Notes under the pieces: model-generated | Told to the model about the DNA's origin: nothing | The model's input: the letters and a program-made list of their open reading frames with translations, nothing else | Databases searched by the model: none | Shown: positions 14,873 through 24,271 of the stretch, piece by piece | How positions within the stretch are numbered: position 1 is the first letter of the stretch | Layout: each line of letters begins with the position of its first letter | Position numbers and translations under genes: made by a program | From: Roseovarius sp. UBA6217 | Lineage (GTDB): Bacteria; Pseudomonadota; Alphaproteobacteria; Rhodobacterales; Rhodobacteraceae | Assembly: GCA_002421985.1 (NCBI GenBank) | Contig: DISF01000075.1 | Span: 29,718-57,240, forward strand | DNA length: 27,523 nucleotides | Reading direction: 5' to 3'

Positions 14873-15454
14873 ATGCTGCTCTTGATCGACAATTACGACA
14901 GTTTCACCTACAACCTCGTGCACTACATGGGCGAGTTGGGGGCCGAAACGCGCGTCATCCGCAACGATGCGATGGATGTGGCGGGCGTGCTGGCGCTGCG
15001 CCCTGCCGGGATCGTGCTCTCGCCCGGCCCGTGCGATCCCGATCAGGCGGGAATTTGCCTGCCCCTGACGCTGGCGGCGGCCGAGGCGCATATCCCGCTT
15101 CTGGGCGTGTGCCTTGGCCATCAGACCATCGGGCAGGCCTTTGGCGGGCGGGTGATCCGCCATTCCGAGATCGTGCACGGCAAGATGGGCGTGATCCACC
15201 ATACCGGCGCGAGCGTGTTCAAGGGCCTGCCCTCGCCCTTTGAGGCGACGCGCTATCACTCGCTGGTGGTCGAGCGCGAGAGCCTGCCCGACTGTCTCGA
15301 AATCACCGCCCATCTGGCGGACGGCACGATCATGGGCCTGCGCCACCGCGCCCATCCCATCCACGGCGTGCAGTTCCACCCCGAATCCATCGCCTCGCAG
15401 CATGGCCACGCGCTGTTGCGCAATTTCCTCGACATGATGCAGGTGCCGGCATGA
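14873..15454 (+). CDS. trpG: Anthranilate synthase component II (glutamine amidotransferase)
   Basis: Glutaminase subunit that supplies ammonia to TrpE for anthranilate synthesis; some homologues also serve aminodeoxychorismate synthase. The 193-aa class I amidotransferase has the oxyanion motif SPGPCDP (50-56), the nucleophile Cys80 in GVCLGHQ and the His169-Glu171 pair in HPES. AAGGACAGG lies upstream of ATG 14873. Its stop overlaps the trpD start in an ATGA. trpE is not in the window, although in Rhodobacteraceae it often lies a gene or two upstream; here the deacetylase-like gene is divergent instead. I see no Trp-rich leader peptide. Confidence 0.96.
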   Translation: MLLLIDNYDSFTYNLVHYMGELGAETRVIRNDAMDVAGVLALRPAGIVLSPGPCDPDQAGICLPLTLAAAEAHIPLLGVCLGHQTIGQAFGGRVIRHSEIVHGKMGVIHHTGASVFKGLPSPFEATRYHSLVVERESLPDCLEITAHLADGTIMGLRHRAHPIHGVQFHPESIASQHGHALLRNFLDMMQVPA

Positions 15455-16470
15455 GCGATATCCGCCCGCTCATCGCCGCCGCCGCCGACCGCCCGCTGAC
15501 GCGCGCCGAGGCAGAGGCCGCGTTCACCATCCTCTTCGAGGGCGAGGCCACGCCCGCGCAAACGGGGGGCTTTCTCATGGCGCTGCGCACGCGCGGCGAG
15601 ACGGTGGACGAATACGCCGCCGCCGCCGCCGTGATGCGCGCCAAGTGCCACCGCGTGCGCGCGCCCGAGGGCGCGATCGACATCGTGGGAACGGGCGGCG
15701 ACGGCAAGGGCACGCTGAATATCTCGACGGCGGCGGCGCTCGTGGTCGCGGGCGCGGGCGTGCCGGTGGCCAAACATGGCAATCGCAACCTCAGCTCGAA
15801 ATCCGGCGCGGCCGATGCGCTGACAGTGCTGGGCGTCAAGGTGATGATCGGTGCCGAGGCCGTGGAAAAGGTCTTGGCGCAGGCGGGCATCGCCTTCATG
15901 ATGGCCCCCATGCACCATCCGGCGATGGCCCATGTCGGCCCGGTGCGCGCCGAGCTTGGCACGCGCACGATCTTCAACATCCTCGGGCCGCTGACCAACC
16001 CCGCAGGCGTCAAGCGGCAACTCACCGGCGCATTCTCGCGCGATCTCATCCGCCCCATGGCCGAGACGCTGGGGCAATTGGGGTCAGAGCGCGCCTGGCT
16101 GGTGCATGGCTCTGACGGCACCGACGAGATGACCATCACCGGCGTCACCTGGCTCGCCGCGCTGGAAGAGGATGGCACCATCCGCGAGGCAGAGCTTCAC
16201 CCAGAGGATTTCGGCCTGCCGGTGCACCCGTTTGAGGCGATCCTAGGCGGCACGCCAGAGGAAAACGGCGCGGCGCTCAAGGCCCTTCTCGACGGCGCAA
16301 AGGGTGCCTACCGCGACGCCGTGCTGATGAACGCCGCCGCCGCGCTGACGGTGGCGGGGCGCACGAATGACCTGCGCGAGGGCGTGGAGATCGCCGCCGG
16401 GAGCATCGATTCGGGGGCGGCAAAATCCACCCTCACCGCCCTCGCCAAAGCCACATCGGAGGCCCAATGA
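15451..16470 (+). CDS. trpD: Anthranilate phosphoribosyltransferase
   Basis: Transfers the phosphoribosyl group of PRPP to anthranilate, the second step from chorismate to tryptophan. The 339-aa product has an N-terminal helical domain, the PRPP-binding GTGGDG (80-85), the ISTAAALVVAGAG helix region (91-103), and KHGNRNLSSKSGAAD (108-122), all intact. It overlaps trpG and trpC by 4 nt each (ATGA), indicating coupled translation. Confidence 0.97.
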   Translation: MSDIRPLIAAAADRPLTRAEAEAAFTILFEGEATPAQTGGFLMALRTRGETVDEYAAAAAVMRAKCHRVRAPEGAIDIVGTGGDGKGTLNISTAAALVVAGAGVPVAKHGNRNLSSKSGAADALTVLGVKVMIGAEAVEKVLAQAGIAFMMAPMHHPAMAHVGPVRAELGTRTIFNILGPLTNPAGVKRQLTGAFSRDLIRPMAETLGQLGSERAWLVHGSDGTDEMTITGVTWLAALEEDGTIREAELHPEDFGLPVHPFEAILGGTPEENGAALKALLDGAKGAYRDAVLMNAAAALTVAGRTNDLREGVEIAAGSIDSGAAKSTLTALAKATSEAQ

Positions 16471-17282
16471 CCACGCCCACCATTCTTGAGAAGATCAAGG
16501 CATACAAACTCGACGAGATCGCCGCCGCCAAGGCCGCCCACCCGCAAGCCGAGATCGAGGAGGCCGCCCGCACAGCGCCGCCCGTGCGCCCCTTTGGCCG
16601 GGCGCTGTTGCAGGCGTCGAAAACCGGCTATGGCCTGATTGCCGAGATCAAGAAGGCCAGCCCCTCCAAGGGCCTCATCCGCGCCGATTTCGACCCCGCC
16701 GCACTGGCGCAGGCCTATGCGACGGGCGGGGCGGCGTGCCTGTCGGTGCTGACCGACGGGCCGAGCTTTCAGGGCGCGCCGGACGACCTGCGCGCGGCGC
16801 GCGCCGCCTGTGACCTGCCGGTCTTGCGCAAGGACTTCATGTATGATCCCTACCAGGTCGCCGAGGCGCGGGCCTGGGGGGCGGATTGCATCCTCATCAT
16901 CATGGCAAGCGTGTCGGACGCGCAGGCGCGGGAGCTTGAGGAGGCGGCCACGCATTGGGGCATGGATGCGCTGATCGAGGTTCACAATCGCGAAGAGCTT
17001 GACCGCGCGGGCGCGCTCTCCTCGCACCTGATCGGCATCAACAACCGCGATCTGCACACGTTCGAGACCTCGCTCGACACCACGCGGCAATTGTCGAAAT
17101 TCGTCCCGCCCGAGCGCATGATCGTGAGCGAGAGCGGGCTGGCCACCCCCGAAGACCTTGCCGAGATAGCCCGCTATGGCGCGCGCGCCTTTCTCATCGG
17201 CGAGGTGCTGATGCGCGCCGAGGACGTGGCCGCCGCCACCCGCGCGCTTCTGGCCAATCCGCTGACCGCCGGAGGTTTCTGA
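16467..17282 (+). CDS. trpC: Indole-3-glycerol phosphate synthase
   Basis: TIM-barrel enzyme that closes and decarboxylates carboxyphenylamino-deoxyribulose phosphate to indole-3-glycerol phosphate. The 271-aa protein is the single-function form without a fused TrpF domain. It shows IAEIKKASPSKG (58-69, with the active-site Glu and Lys), SVLTD (93-97), LRKDFM (120-125), IGINNRDL (189-196) and VSESG near the C-terminal phosphate site. It starts within an ATGA overlap with trpD and ends directly against the moaC GTG with no gap. Confidence 0.97.
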   Translation: MTTPTILEKIKAYKLDEIAAAKAAHPQAEIEEAARTAPPVRPFGRALLQASKTGYGLIAEIKKASPSKGLIRADFDPAALAQAYATGGAACLSVLTDGPSFQGAPDDLRAARAACDLPVLRKDFMYDPYQVAEARAWGADCILIIMASVSDAQARELEEAATHWGMDALIEVHNREELDRAGALSSHLIGINNRDLHTFETSLDTTRQLSKFVPPERMIVSESGLATPEDLAEIARYGARAFLIGEVLMRAEDVAAATRALLANPLTAGGF

Positions 17283-17755
<473 letters not shown>

Positions 17756-17759
<4 letters not shown>

Positions 17760-18925
17760 TCTCTGTTTCCCAAGCCCTTGAGCACCTGTTCACCCTCGTC
17801 TCCCCGCGCGATATCGAGGAGGTGCCGCTGGCGCAGGCCGCGGGCCGGGTGCTGGCGCGCGACGTGGTGGCGGGGCGCGATCAGCCGCCCTTTGCTGCCT
17901 CGGCGATGGATGGCTATGCGATTGCCGATGACCCTGCCCCCGGCGCGATGCTGACTGTTATCGGCGAGGCGGCGGCGGGGCATGGTTTCGGCGGTCGGGT
18001 GGGGCCGGGCGAGGCGGTGCGCGTCTTTACCGGCGCGCCGGTGCCCGAAGGGGCCAGCCGCGTGGTCATGCAGGAGGACGCAACGCGCGCGGGCGAGCGG
18101 ATCACCCTTGGCGAAAACATCGGCACGGGCGACAATATCCGCCCCAGAGGCAGCGATTTCCGCAAAGGTGAGGCGATCCCCGCGCCCCGGTGCCTGCGCC
18201 CTGCCGATCTGGCGCTTCTGGCGGCGATGAATTGCGCGCGCGTGCCGGTGCGCCGCCGCCCGGAGGTGGCGCTCATCGCCACCGGCGACGAGTTGGTGAT
18301 GCCCGGCGAGGCCCCCGGCCCCGACCAGATCATCGCCTCCAACGGCTTTGGCCTCAAGGCCATGTTCGAGGCGCAGGGCGCGGTGGCGCGGCTTCTGCCC
18401 ATCGCCCGCGACAGCCGCGCCTCGCTGGAAACCGCGCTGGGGCTGGCCGAGGGCTGCGATCTCATCGTGACCATCGGCGGCGCGTCGGTGGGCGATCACG
18501 ATCTGGTCGCGCGCCTTGGCCCCGGGCTTGGGATCGAGCGCGTTTTCCACAAGGTCGCGATGCGCCCCGGCAAGCCGCTGATGGCGGGGCGCATGGGTGC
18601 TGTGGCGATGGTCGGGCTGCCGGGCAATCCGGTCTCGGCGATGGTCTGCGGGCAGGTTTTCGTCGTGCCGATGATCCGCGCCATGCTGGGGCTTGGGGCA
18701 CATCCCGCGCCGCGCCGCACCATCGCCCTCGCCACCGCCCTGCCCGCCAACGGCCCGCGCGAGCATTACATGCGCGCCCGCCTTGGCCCCAAGGGGATCA
18801 CGCCCGAGGACCGGCAGGACAGCGCGCTTCTGAGCGTGCTTGCCCATGCCGACGCGCTGCTGGTACGCCCGCCCCACGACCCGGCGCGCGCGGCGGGTGA
18901 TGTGGTCGATTACCTGCCCCTCTGA
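17756..18925 (+). CDS. moeA: Molybdopterin molybdenumtransferase
   Basis: Inserts molybdate into adenylated molybdopterin to give active molybdenum cofactor. The 389-aa protein shows MDGYA (51-55), the domain II loop with TGAPVPEGASRVVMQED (92-108), the MogA-like domain with ATGDEL (175-180), IGGASVGDHD (240-249), MRPGKP (269-274) and GLPGNPVS (287-294), and the C-terminal beta domain. It starts in an ATGA overlap with moaC and ends the operon, converging on soxG with a 21-nt spacer that has only a weak CCCTC/GAGGG stem. In related genomes I recall lexA following; it is absent here. Confidence 0.97.
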
Positions 18926-18946
18926 GTTTGAGGGCGATGGCGTGGC

Positions 18947-19516
18947 CTATCGGTAAACGCCCACCTCGCCCCCCGGCAGGGCGGCGGTTTTCAACAGGGT
19001 GAAGGCATAATCGGCCACCGAGCGAAAGCAGATCAGGTGAAACACGCCCCTGTCCTCCAGCCAGAAGGCGGCCGGGATCTGCGCCAGCCGTGTGCGGCGG
19101 ACCATGCCGGGGGTGAAGGCGTGCGGCGCAAGGTCCACCGGGCAGAGCTTGGCCAGGGTTTCGCGCGCGCCTGCGCCTGAGACGTGCAGGTAGGCGCGCG
19201 CGTCCGAGACGTTATGAGCGAGGAAATGCTGGCCCTTCAGGGCCTCTTCCAGCGCGGCGATGGTCTCGGCCACGCCGTCATAGGCGCAGATCAGCAGCAG
19301 TTCATCCGGCGACATCCAGAGCACGGCGGTTGCCTGCCCCGTCAGCGCCTGACGCTGCGCCGGGATGCCAAGGCCCACGGCCTGTTTCACCGCCGCCTTG
19401 ACCTCTTTTGACGAGAGGTCACCGCGCAGGGTGATCATGCCGGACAGGCCCGCATCGGCGATGATGGCAAGCCCCTCATAGCGGGCCCCGTTGAGGGGGG
19501 TGACGGCCTCAGACAT
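18947..19516 (-). CDS. soxG: Sarcosine oxidase gamma subunit
   Basis: Small subunit of heterotetrameric sarcosine oxidase, 189 aa, related to the folate-binding GcvT fold and structural in role. The pattern LTGQATAVLWMSPDELLLIC, then HNVSDARAYLHVSGAGARETLAKLCPVDL in parts, and RTRLAQIPAAFW with a final FTLLKTAAL helix fits PF04268. Start ATG 19516 lies 8 nt inside the soxA end, so translation is coupled. It is the last gene of the operon and meets moeA tail to tail. Confidence 0.92.
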   Translation of the reverse strand: MSEAVTPLNGARYEGLAIIADAGLSGMITLRGDLSSKEVKAAVKQAVGLGIPAQRQALTGQATAVLWMSPDELLLICAYDGVAETIAALEEALKGQHFLAHNVSDARAYLHVSGAGARETLAKLCPVDLAPHAFTPGMVRRTRLAQIPAAFWLEDRGVFHLICFRSVADYAFTLLKTAALPGGEVGVYR

Positions 19517-22500
19517 TCTGCTTCTCCCCGTCCTTGTCGTAGAAAACCGGATCGACGATCCGCGCCTTGACGATCCCGCCGTCAAGTTTGGGAAAGTCCA
19601 GCACCTCGCCCATCCGGTCAGGCCCGTGCAGCACCAGCCCCATGGCGATGCCGCGCCCCAGCGTCGGCGAATGATAGGTCGAGGTCACGCGGCCCTGCAC
19701 GTGGCGCTGCCCGTTGGCGTTATGCCCCGCCGCCGTGGCATAGGCCCCGTCGGGCAGGGTAGAGCCATCGAGCGTTTCCAGCCCCACCAGCTTCCAGCGG
19801 CTGGGGTCGGCCATATGCGAACGCTCCTGCGCGCGCTTGCCGATATAATCCGCCTTCTTCTTCGAAATCGCCCAGTCAAGGCCCAGATCCTGCGGAATCA
19901 CCGTGCCGTCGGTCTCGTCCCCGATCATGATAAAGCCCTTCTCGGCGCGCATGACATGCATCGCCTCGGTCCCGTAGGGCATGACGCCAAATTCCTCGCC
20001 CGCCTCCAGCAGCGCCTCCCACAGCGCGCGGCCATGGCTTGCAGGCACGGAAAGCTCGAATGACAGCTCCCCGGCAAAGGAAATGCGGAACACCCGCGCC
20101 GCGATGCCCGCAACGGTGATCTCGCTCCAGCCCATGAAGGGCAGCGCCTCGGCGCTGATATCATCCCCGGTCAGCTTTTGCAGCACCTTGCGCGAGTTCG
20201 GCCCGGCCACGCCCACCTGCGCATATTGCTCGGTGACATTGGCGGTATAGACCTTCCAGTCCCACCATTCGCATTGCAGCCAGTCCTCCATGTGGCCATG
20301 GATCGCCTCGGCCCCGCCGGTGGTGGTGTGGCAGAGGAACGTGTCCTCATCCAGCCGCGCCACCACGCCGTCATCCATGAGAAACCCGTTTTCGTTGCAC
20401 ATCAGCCCGTAGCGGCATTTGCCCGGTCTCAAAGTGCTCATCATGTTGGTATAGAGCATGTCGAGGAACCTGCCCGCATCCGGCCCCTTGACGATGATCT
20501 TGCCCAGCGTCGAAGCGTCGAGCAGCCCGAGGCTTTGCCTTGTCTGCCTGATCTCGCGGGCCACGGCCTCAACCCGGCCCTCTTCGCCACGGGGGTAGCA
20601 ATAGGGCCGCCGCCATTGGCCGACCGGCTCGAAATCGGCACCATTTGCCTCGTGCCAGCTATGCATCGGCGTCTTGCGGACGGGCTGGAAGAGCGGGCCG
20701 CGCGCCGCGCCCGCGATGGCCGAGAACGAAATCGGCGTGTAGGGCGGGCGGAAGGTGGTGGTGCCGGTCTGCGGGATGGGCTGGTTCAGCGCATCCGACA
20801 GGATCGCCAGCCCGTTGATATTGCTCAGCTTGCCCTGATCCGTGGCCATGCCGAGCGTGGTGTAGCGCTTGGCGTGCTCGACCGATTCGTAGCCTTCGCG
20901 CGCGGCCAGTTGCACGTCCGACACTTTCACATCGTTCTGGTAATCGAGCCACGCCTTCATCCGCAGCTTGACACCCGCGCCCTGCGGCATGAGCCAGACC
21001 GGCTCCATCGCCGCCTCGGGCGATGTGCCGGCCTCGGGGGCCTTGCCCCTGGGTTTGTGGCCGGTGGCGCGGGCCGCCGCCTGCCCTGCGGCGTGCGCAT
21101 CCGCCACGACGCTGGCCAGATCTCCCGCGCCATTGGCGGCACCTGCGGGGACGACAAACGCCTCACCCTGCGCGCCGCGCGGCGGGTTGGCCGGGTCGGG
21201 GCGGAAATGCGCGCGCGCCTCGTCCCAGATGAGCTTGCCGCCGCAATGCGACCACAGATGCACCACCGGCGACCAGCCGCCCGACATGGCGACCGCATCG
21301 CAGGCGATTTCCTCCAACGCCGCGCCCTCGCCCGCCTGCGCGCAGATGGCGACACCGGTCACGCGCCTGCCCCCCTTGACCTTTGCGATCCCCTTGCCGC
21401 TTTCGACGCGGATACCCATGCCGCGCGCCTCATCGGCCAAGGCACCGCCACCCGATTGGCGCGCGTCAAGGATGACGGGGATGTCCAGCCCCAGTTTTTT
21501 CAGCGTGATCGCGGTGCGGTAGGCGTCATCATTATTGGTCACAACCACGGTGCGGTCGCCAATGGAGACGCCGTAATCGACGGCATAATCGCGCACCGCC
21601 CCTGCAAGCATCACGCCGGGAATGTCGTTGCCGGCAAAGCTCAGCGGGCGCTCGATGGCCCCGGTGGCGGTGACGATCTGGCCCGCGCGGATGCGCCACA
21701 GGCGGTGGCGGGGCGCGTCTGTGCCGGGGGTATGATCGGCGACACGCTCGTAGCCAAGCGCATAGCCATGATCGTAGACCCCGGCCCCCATGCAACGATT
21801 GCGCAGGGTGACATTGGGCATGGCCTGCAATCTTGCGAGGGTGGCGGCGATCCAGTCCGCGACCGGCTGGCCGTCGATGTCCCCCCCATCAACCGGCGCG
21901 CGCCCGCCCCAATGGGCGGTCTGTTCCATCAGGAGCACCTTGGCACCCGCCTCTGCCGCCGTCAGCGCCGCTTGCAGGCCCGCCACACCGCCGCCGATCA
22001 CCGCCACGTCGCAGAAGAAATGGAAATGCTCATACCGGTCCGGGTCGCCGGGATTGGACGCACGGCCCAGCCCCGCCGACTGGCGGATGAACGGCTCGTA
22101 GACATGTTTCCAGAACGGGCGCGGGTGAATGAACATCTTGTAGTAAAAGCCCGCAGGCAGGAACCGCGCGACTGCCGTGTTGACCGCGCCGATATCAAAA
22201 TCGAGGCTCGGCCAGTGGTTCTGGCTCACGCAGGTGAGGCCGTCGAAAAGCTCGGTCGTCGTGGCGCGCTGGTTGGGCTCGAAGCGCGCCCCCTCGCCCA
22301 GCCCCACCAGCGCATTGGGCTCCTCCGCGCCGGAGGCCACAATGCCGCGCGGGCGGTGATACTTGAACGAGCGGCCCACCATCATCTGACCGTTGGCCAG
22401 AAGCGCCGAGGCGAGCGTGTCGCCGGGATGGCCCTGCATCCGCCTGCCGTTGAAGGTAAAGTCGCAGCGGCGGCTACGGTCGAGAAGGCGGCCGCCTGTG

Positions 22501-22517
22501 GCCAGTCTGGTGCTCAT
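19509..22517 (-). CDS. soxA: Sarcosine oxidase alpha subunit
   Basis: Large subunit (1002 aa, normal length) of the enzyme that oxidises sarcosine to glycine and hands the one-carbon unit to tetrahydrofolate. Domains in order: an N-terminal ferredoxin-like domain (about 15-100), an NAD-binding Rossmann domain starting at DVAVIGGGVAGLQAAL (170-185) that holds the pyridine nucleotide, a second half of the nucleotide-binding module ending near 480, a linker domain, and a C-terminal GcvT-like aminomethyltransferase domain (about 600-990) for tetrahydrofolate. It starts at ATG 22517, 59 nt after soxD; that spacer contains a hairpin and the second copy of the 23-bp repeat. Confidence 0.97.
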   Translation of the reverse strand: MSTRLATGGRLLDRSRRCDFTFNGRRMQGHPGDTLASALLANGQMMVGRSFKYHRPRGIVASGAEEPNALVGLGEGARFEPNQRATTTELFDGLTCVSQNHWPSLDFDIGAVNTAVARFLPAGFYYKMFIHPRPFWKHVYEPFIRQSAGLGRASNPGDPDRYEHFHFFCDVAVIGGGVAGLQAALTAAEAGAKVLLMEQTAHWGGRAPVDGGDIDGQPVADWIAATLARLQAMPNVTLRNRCMGAGVYDHGYALGYERVADHTPGTDAPRHRLWRIRAGQIVTATGAIERPLSFAGNDIPGVMLAGAVRDYAVDYGVSIGDRTVVVTNNDDAYRTAITLKKLGLDIPVILDARQSGGGALADEARGMGIRVESGKGIAKVKGGRRVTGVAICAQAGEGAALEEIACDAVAMSGGWSPVVHLWSHCGGKLIWDEARAHFRPDPANPPRGAQGEAFVVPAGAANGAGDLASVVADAHAAGQAAARATGHKPRGKAPEAGTSPEAAMEPVWLMPQGAGVKLRMKAWLDYQNDVKVSDVQLAAREGYESVEHAKRYTTLGMATDQGKLSNINGLAILSDALNQPIPQTGTTTFRPPYTPISFSAIAGAARGPLFQPVRKTPMHSWHEANGADFEPVGQWRRPYCYPRGEEGRVEAVAREIRQTRQSLGLLDASTLGKIIVKGPDAGRFLDMLYTNMMSTLRPGKCRYGLMCNENGFLMDDGVVARLDEDTFLCHTTTGGAEAIHGHMEDWLQCEWWDWKVYTANVTEQYAQVGVAGPNSRKVLQKLTGDDISAEALPFMGWSEITVAGIAARVFRISFAGELSFELSVPASHGRALWEALLEAGEEFGVMPYGTEAMHVMRAEKGFIMIGDETDGTVIPQDLGLDWAISKKKADYIGKRAQERSHMADPSRWKLVGLETLDGSTLPDGAYATAAGHNANGQRHVQGRVTSTYHSPTLGRGIAMGLVLHGPDRMGEVLDFPKLDGGIVKARIVDPVFYDKDGEKQNV

Positions 22518-22532
22518 GTCTCAGCCCCTCTT

Positions 22533-22545
22533 GCCCGTTTCGGGC
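22533..22545. repeat. GCCCG-ttt-CGGGC hairpin between soxD and soxA
   Basis: Perfect 5-bp stem with a three-base loop next to the 23-bp repeat. A wider pair, TCTTGCC (22529-22535) with GGCAAGA (22563-22569), spans the hairpin and part of the repeat. In the minus-strand transcript these sit directly before the soxA start and could affect its translation relative to soxBD. Confidence 0.45.
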
Positions 22546-22550
22546 GTCGA

Positions 22551-22573
22551 TTGAGTATTTTTGGCAAGATGAA
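22551..22573 (+). repeat. 23-bp dispersed intergenic repeat, copy B
   Basis: Reads TTGAGTATTT then TTGGCAAGATGAA on the plus strand and matches copy A (3367-3389, minus) in 22 of 23 positions. It lies inside the sox operon between soxD and soxA, but in the opposite direction to the genes, whereas copy A points along its genes. That difference argues against a simple promoter role. Confidence 0.8.
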
Positions 22574-22576
22574 GGG

Positions 22577-22906
22577 TCATGCGACGTCTCGCCATGTCCA
22601 GCCGGGGCGCTTGGCGGTTACGCGCTCGCGGATATGCTGGGGCGGCTCGTGGGTCTGGGCGGGATAGGTGCCGTAGACCTCCAGCGTGACGGTATCGCGC
22701 GCCATGATGAACCACTTGCCGCAGCCGTAATTGTGCCGCCACCGCTCGAAATGCGCGCCCTTGGGGTTTTCCCTGGCGAACATGTAGGTGTGGAAGTCGT
22801 CGTCCGTCGAGCCGGGGCCGTGGCGCACGAGATGCGCCTCGCCGCCCTGGTGGAATTCGGTCTCTTCGCCGGTGGTGCCGCAGCAGGGGCAGGTGAGGAT
22901 TAGCAT
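22577..22906 (-). CDS. soxD: Sarcosine oxidase delta subunit
   Basis: Zinc-binding 109-aa subunit of the heterotetramer (PF04267). The expected zinc site is visible: Cys6 and Cys9 in CPCCG, then His58 and Cys62 in RHNYGCGKWF, at spacings like those in characterised enzymes. The conserved end ERVTAKRPGWTW is present. Start ATG 22906 is set by AGGAGG at 22915-22920, 8 nt upstream; a longer frame from 22981 would overlap soxB and is not supported. It begins 13 nt after soxB. Confidence 0.95.
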   Translation of the reverse strand: MLILTCPCCGTTGEETEFHQGGEAHLVRHGPGSTDDDFHTYMFARENPKGAHFERWRHNYGCGKWFIMARDTVTLEVYGTYPAQTHEPPQHIRERVTAKRPGWTWRDVA

Positions 22907-22914
22907 GTCTCGTC

Positions 22915-22920
22915 CCTCCT
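22915..22920 (-). promoter_or_regulatory. Ribosome binding site deciding the soxD start
   Basis: AGGAGG on the minus strand, 8 nt before ATG 22906, touching the soxB stop codon. It fixes the short SoxD and couples it to soxB translation. Confidence 0.7.
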
Positions 22921-24164
22921 TAGTGGGCGACGCCGGCGGCGACGGATTCATCAATGAACCGGCCCTGATAGAGCCGATCAAGGCCGAACTGGTCGCAGAG
23001 GGGCGAGTGGCCCTTGGCCATCAGCTCGGCAAAGCCCCAGCCCGAGCCGGGGATGGCCTTGAAGCCCCCCGTGCCCCAGCCGCAATTGATGAAGATGCCC
23101 TCGACGGGCGTTTTCGACAGGATCGGCGAGCGGTCCCCCGTGACATCCACGATGCCGCCCCATTGGCGCAGCATCTTGAGCCGCGCGATCATCGGGAAGG
23201 TCTCGATCAGGGCGCGCACCGTTTCTTCGATATGGTGGAACGATCCGCGCTGCGTGTAGTTGTTGTAGCCGTCGGTGCCGCCGCCGATCACCATCTCGCC
23301 CTTGTCGGATTGGGACATGTAGCCGTGCACCGTGTTGGCCATGACGACGCAATCCATGCAGGGCTTGATCGGCTCCGAGACCAGCGCCTGAAGCGCGACG
23401 GATTCGATGGGCAGGCGGAAACCCGCCATATCGGCCAAGTGCCCCGAATGCCCCGCCACGACCAGCCCCAGCTTGTCACAGCCGATATCGCCGCGATTTG
23501 TGGTCACACCCGTCACGCGGCCATTCTCGCGGGAAATCCCCGTGACCTCGCATTTCTGGATGATATGCATCCCCATGGCAGAGCAGGCCCGCGCATAGCC
23601 CCAGGCCACCGCATCATGGCGCGCGGTGCCCGCCCGCGCCTGCCAGAGCCCGCCCAGCACGGGATAGCGCGGCCCGTCGAGATTGATGATCGGCACGATT
23701 TCCTTGACGCGCTGGGCCGAGATGAATTCGGTGGTCACGCCCTGCAGCGCGTTGGCGTGCGCCGTGCGCTGATAGCCGCGCAGCTCGTGTTCGGTCTGCG
23801 CCAGCATGATGACGCCGCGGGGGCTGAACATGATGTTGTAGTTGAGATCCTGTGAGAGCGTCTCGTAAAGCGAGCGCGACTTCTCGTAGATCGCCGCCGA
23901 GGGGTCTTGCAGATAGTTCGAGCGAATGATCGTGGTGTTGCGCCCCGTGTTGCCGCCGCCCAGCCAGCCCTTTTCCAGCACCGCCACATTGGTGATGCCG
24001 AAGTTTTTCCCGAGGTAATAGGCCGTGGCCAGCCCGTGCCCGCCCGCGCCCACGATGATGATATCATATTTCTTCTTCGGCTCGGGCGAGGCCCAGGCCC
24101 GCTCCCATCCCATGTGGTCGCGCAGGGCCTCTCGGGCGACGGCAAAGACGGAATAGCGTTTCAT
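22920..24164 (-). CDS. soxB: Sarcosine oxidase beta subunit
   Basis: Catalytic flavin subunit (414 aa, DAO family) that oxidises sarcosine; it carries FAD and, with alpha, FMN. The FAD-binding motif is IIIVGAGGHGLATAYYLGK (about 35-53), followed by GNTGRNTTIIRSNY (71-84). His183 in ARHDAVAWG is at about the position of the covalently bound FMN histidine of characterised beta subunits. The C-terminal GWGTGGFKAIPGSG is the usual flavin-binding end. It is the first gene of soxBDAG, starts at ATG 24164 with AAGGA upstream, and is divergent from ccmI across 206 bp. It is unrelated to the sulfur-oxidation sox genes of the same name. Confidence 0.97.
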   Translation of the reverse strand: MKRYSVFAVAREALRDHMGWERAWASPEPKKKYDIIIVGAGGHGLATAYYLGKNFGITNVAVLEKGWLGGGNTGRNTTIIRSNYLQDPSAAIYEKSRSLYETLSQDLNYNIMFSPRGVIMLAQTEHELRGYQRTAHANALQGVTTEFISAQRVKEIVPIINLDGPRYPVLGGLWQARAGTARHDAVAWGYARACSAMGMHIIQKCEVTGISRENGRVTGVTTNRGDIGCDKLGLVVAGHSGHLADMAGFRLPIESVALQALVSEPIKPCMDCVVMANTVHGYMSQSDKGEMVIGGGTDGYNNYTQRGSFHHIEETVRALIETFPMIARLKMLRQWGGIVDVTGDRSPILSKTPVEGIFINCGWGTGGFKAIPGSGWGFAELMAKGHSPLCDQFGLDRLYQGRFIDESVAAGVAH

Positions 24165-24271
24165 GCGCGGGCTGTCCTTTTGGCGGGGATTCGCGGGGCG
24201 ATGGCGGATTTGATGGTAATGCGCCGGACGGTCGGGGGAAAGGTGACTGGCGGCGGCGATTTCCGCCCCGA

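Noticed and set aside
18918..18934. CCCTC-tgagttt-GAGGG stem at the moeA/soxG junction as a two-way terminator
   Set aside because: Only five base pairs, includes the moeA stop codon and has no T-run on either side.
20178..22667. An 829-residue plus-strand open frame antisense to soxA
   Set aside because: Same GC-rich shadow effect; soxA is complete and has normal family domains across the whole stretch.
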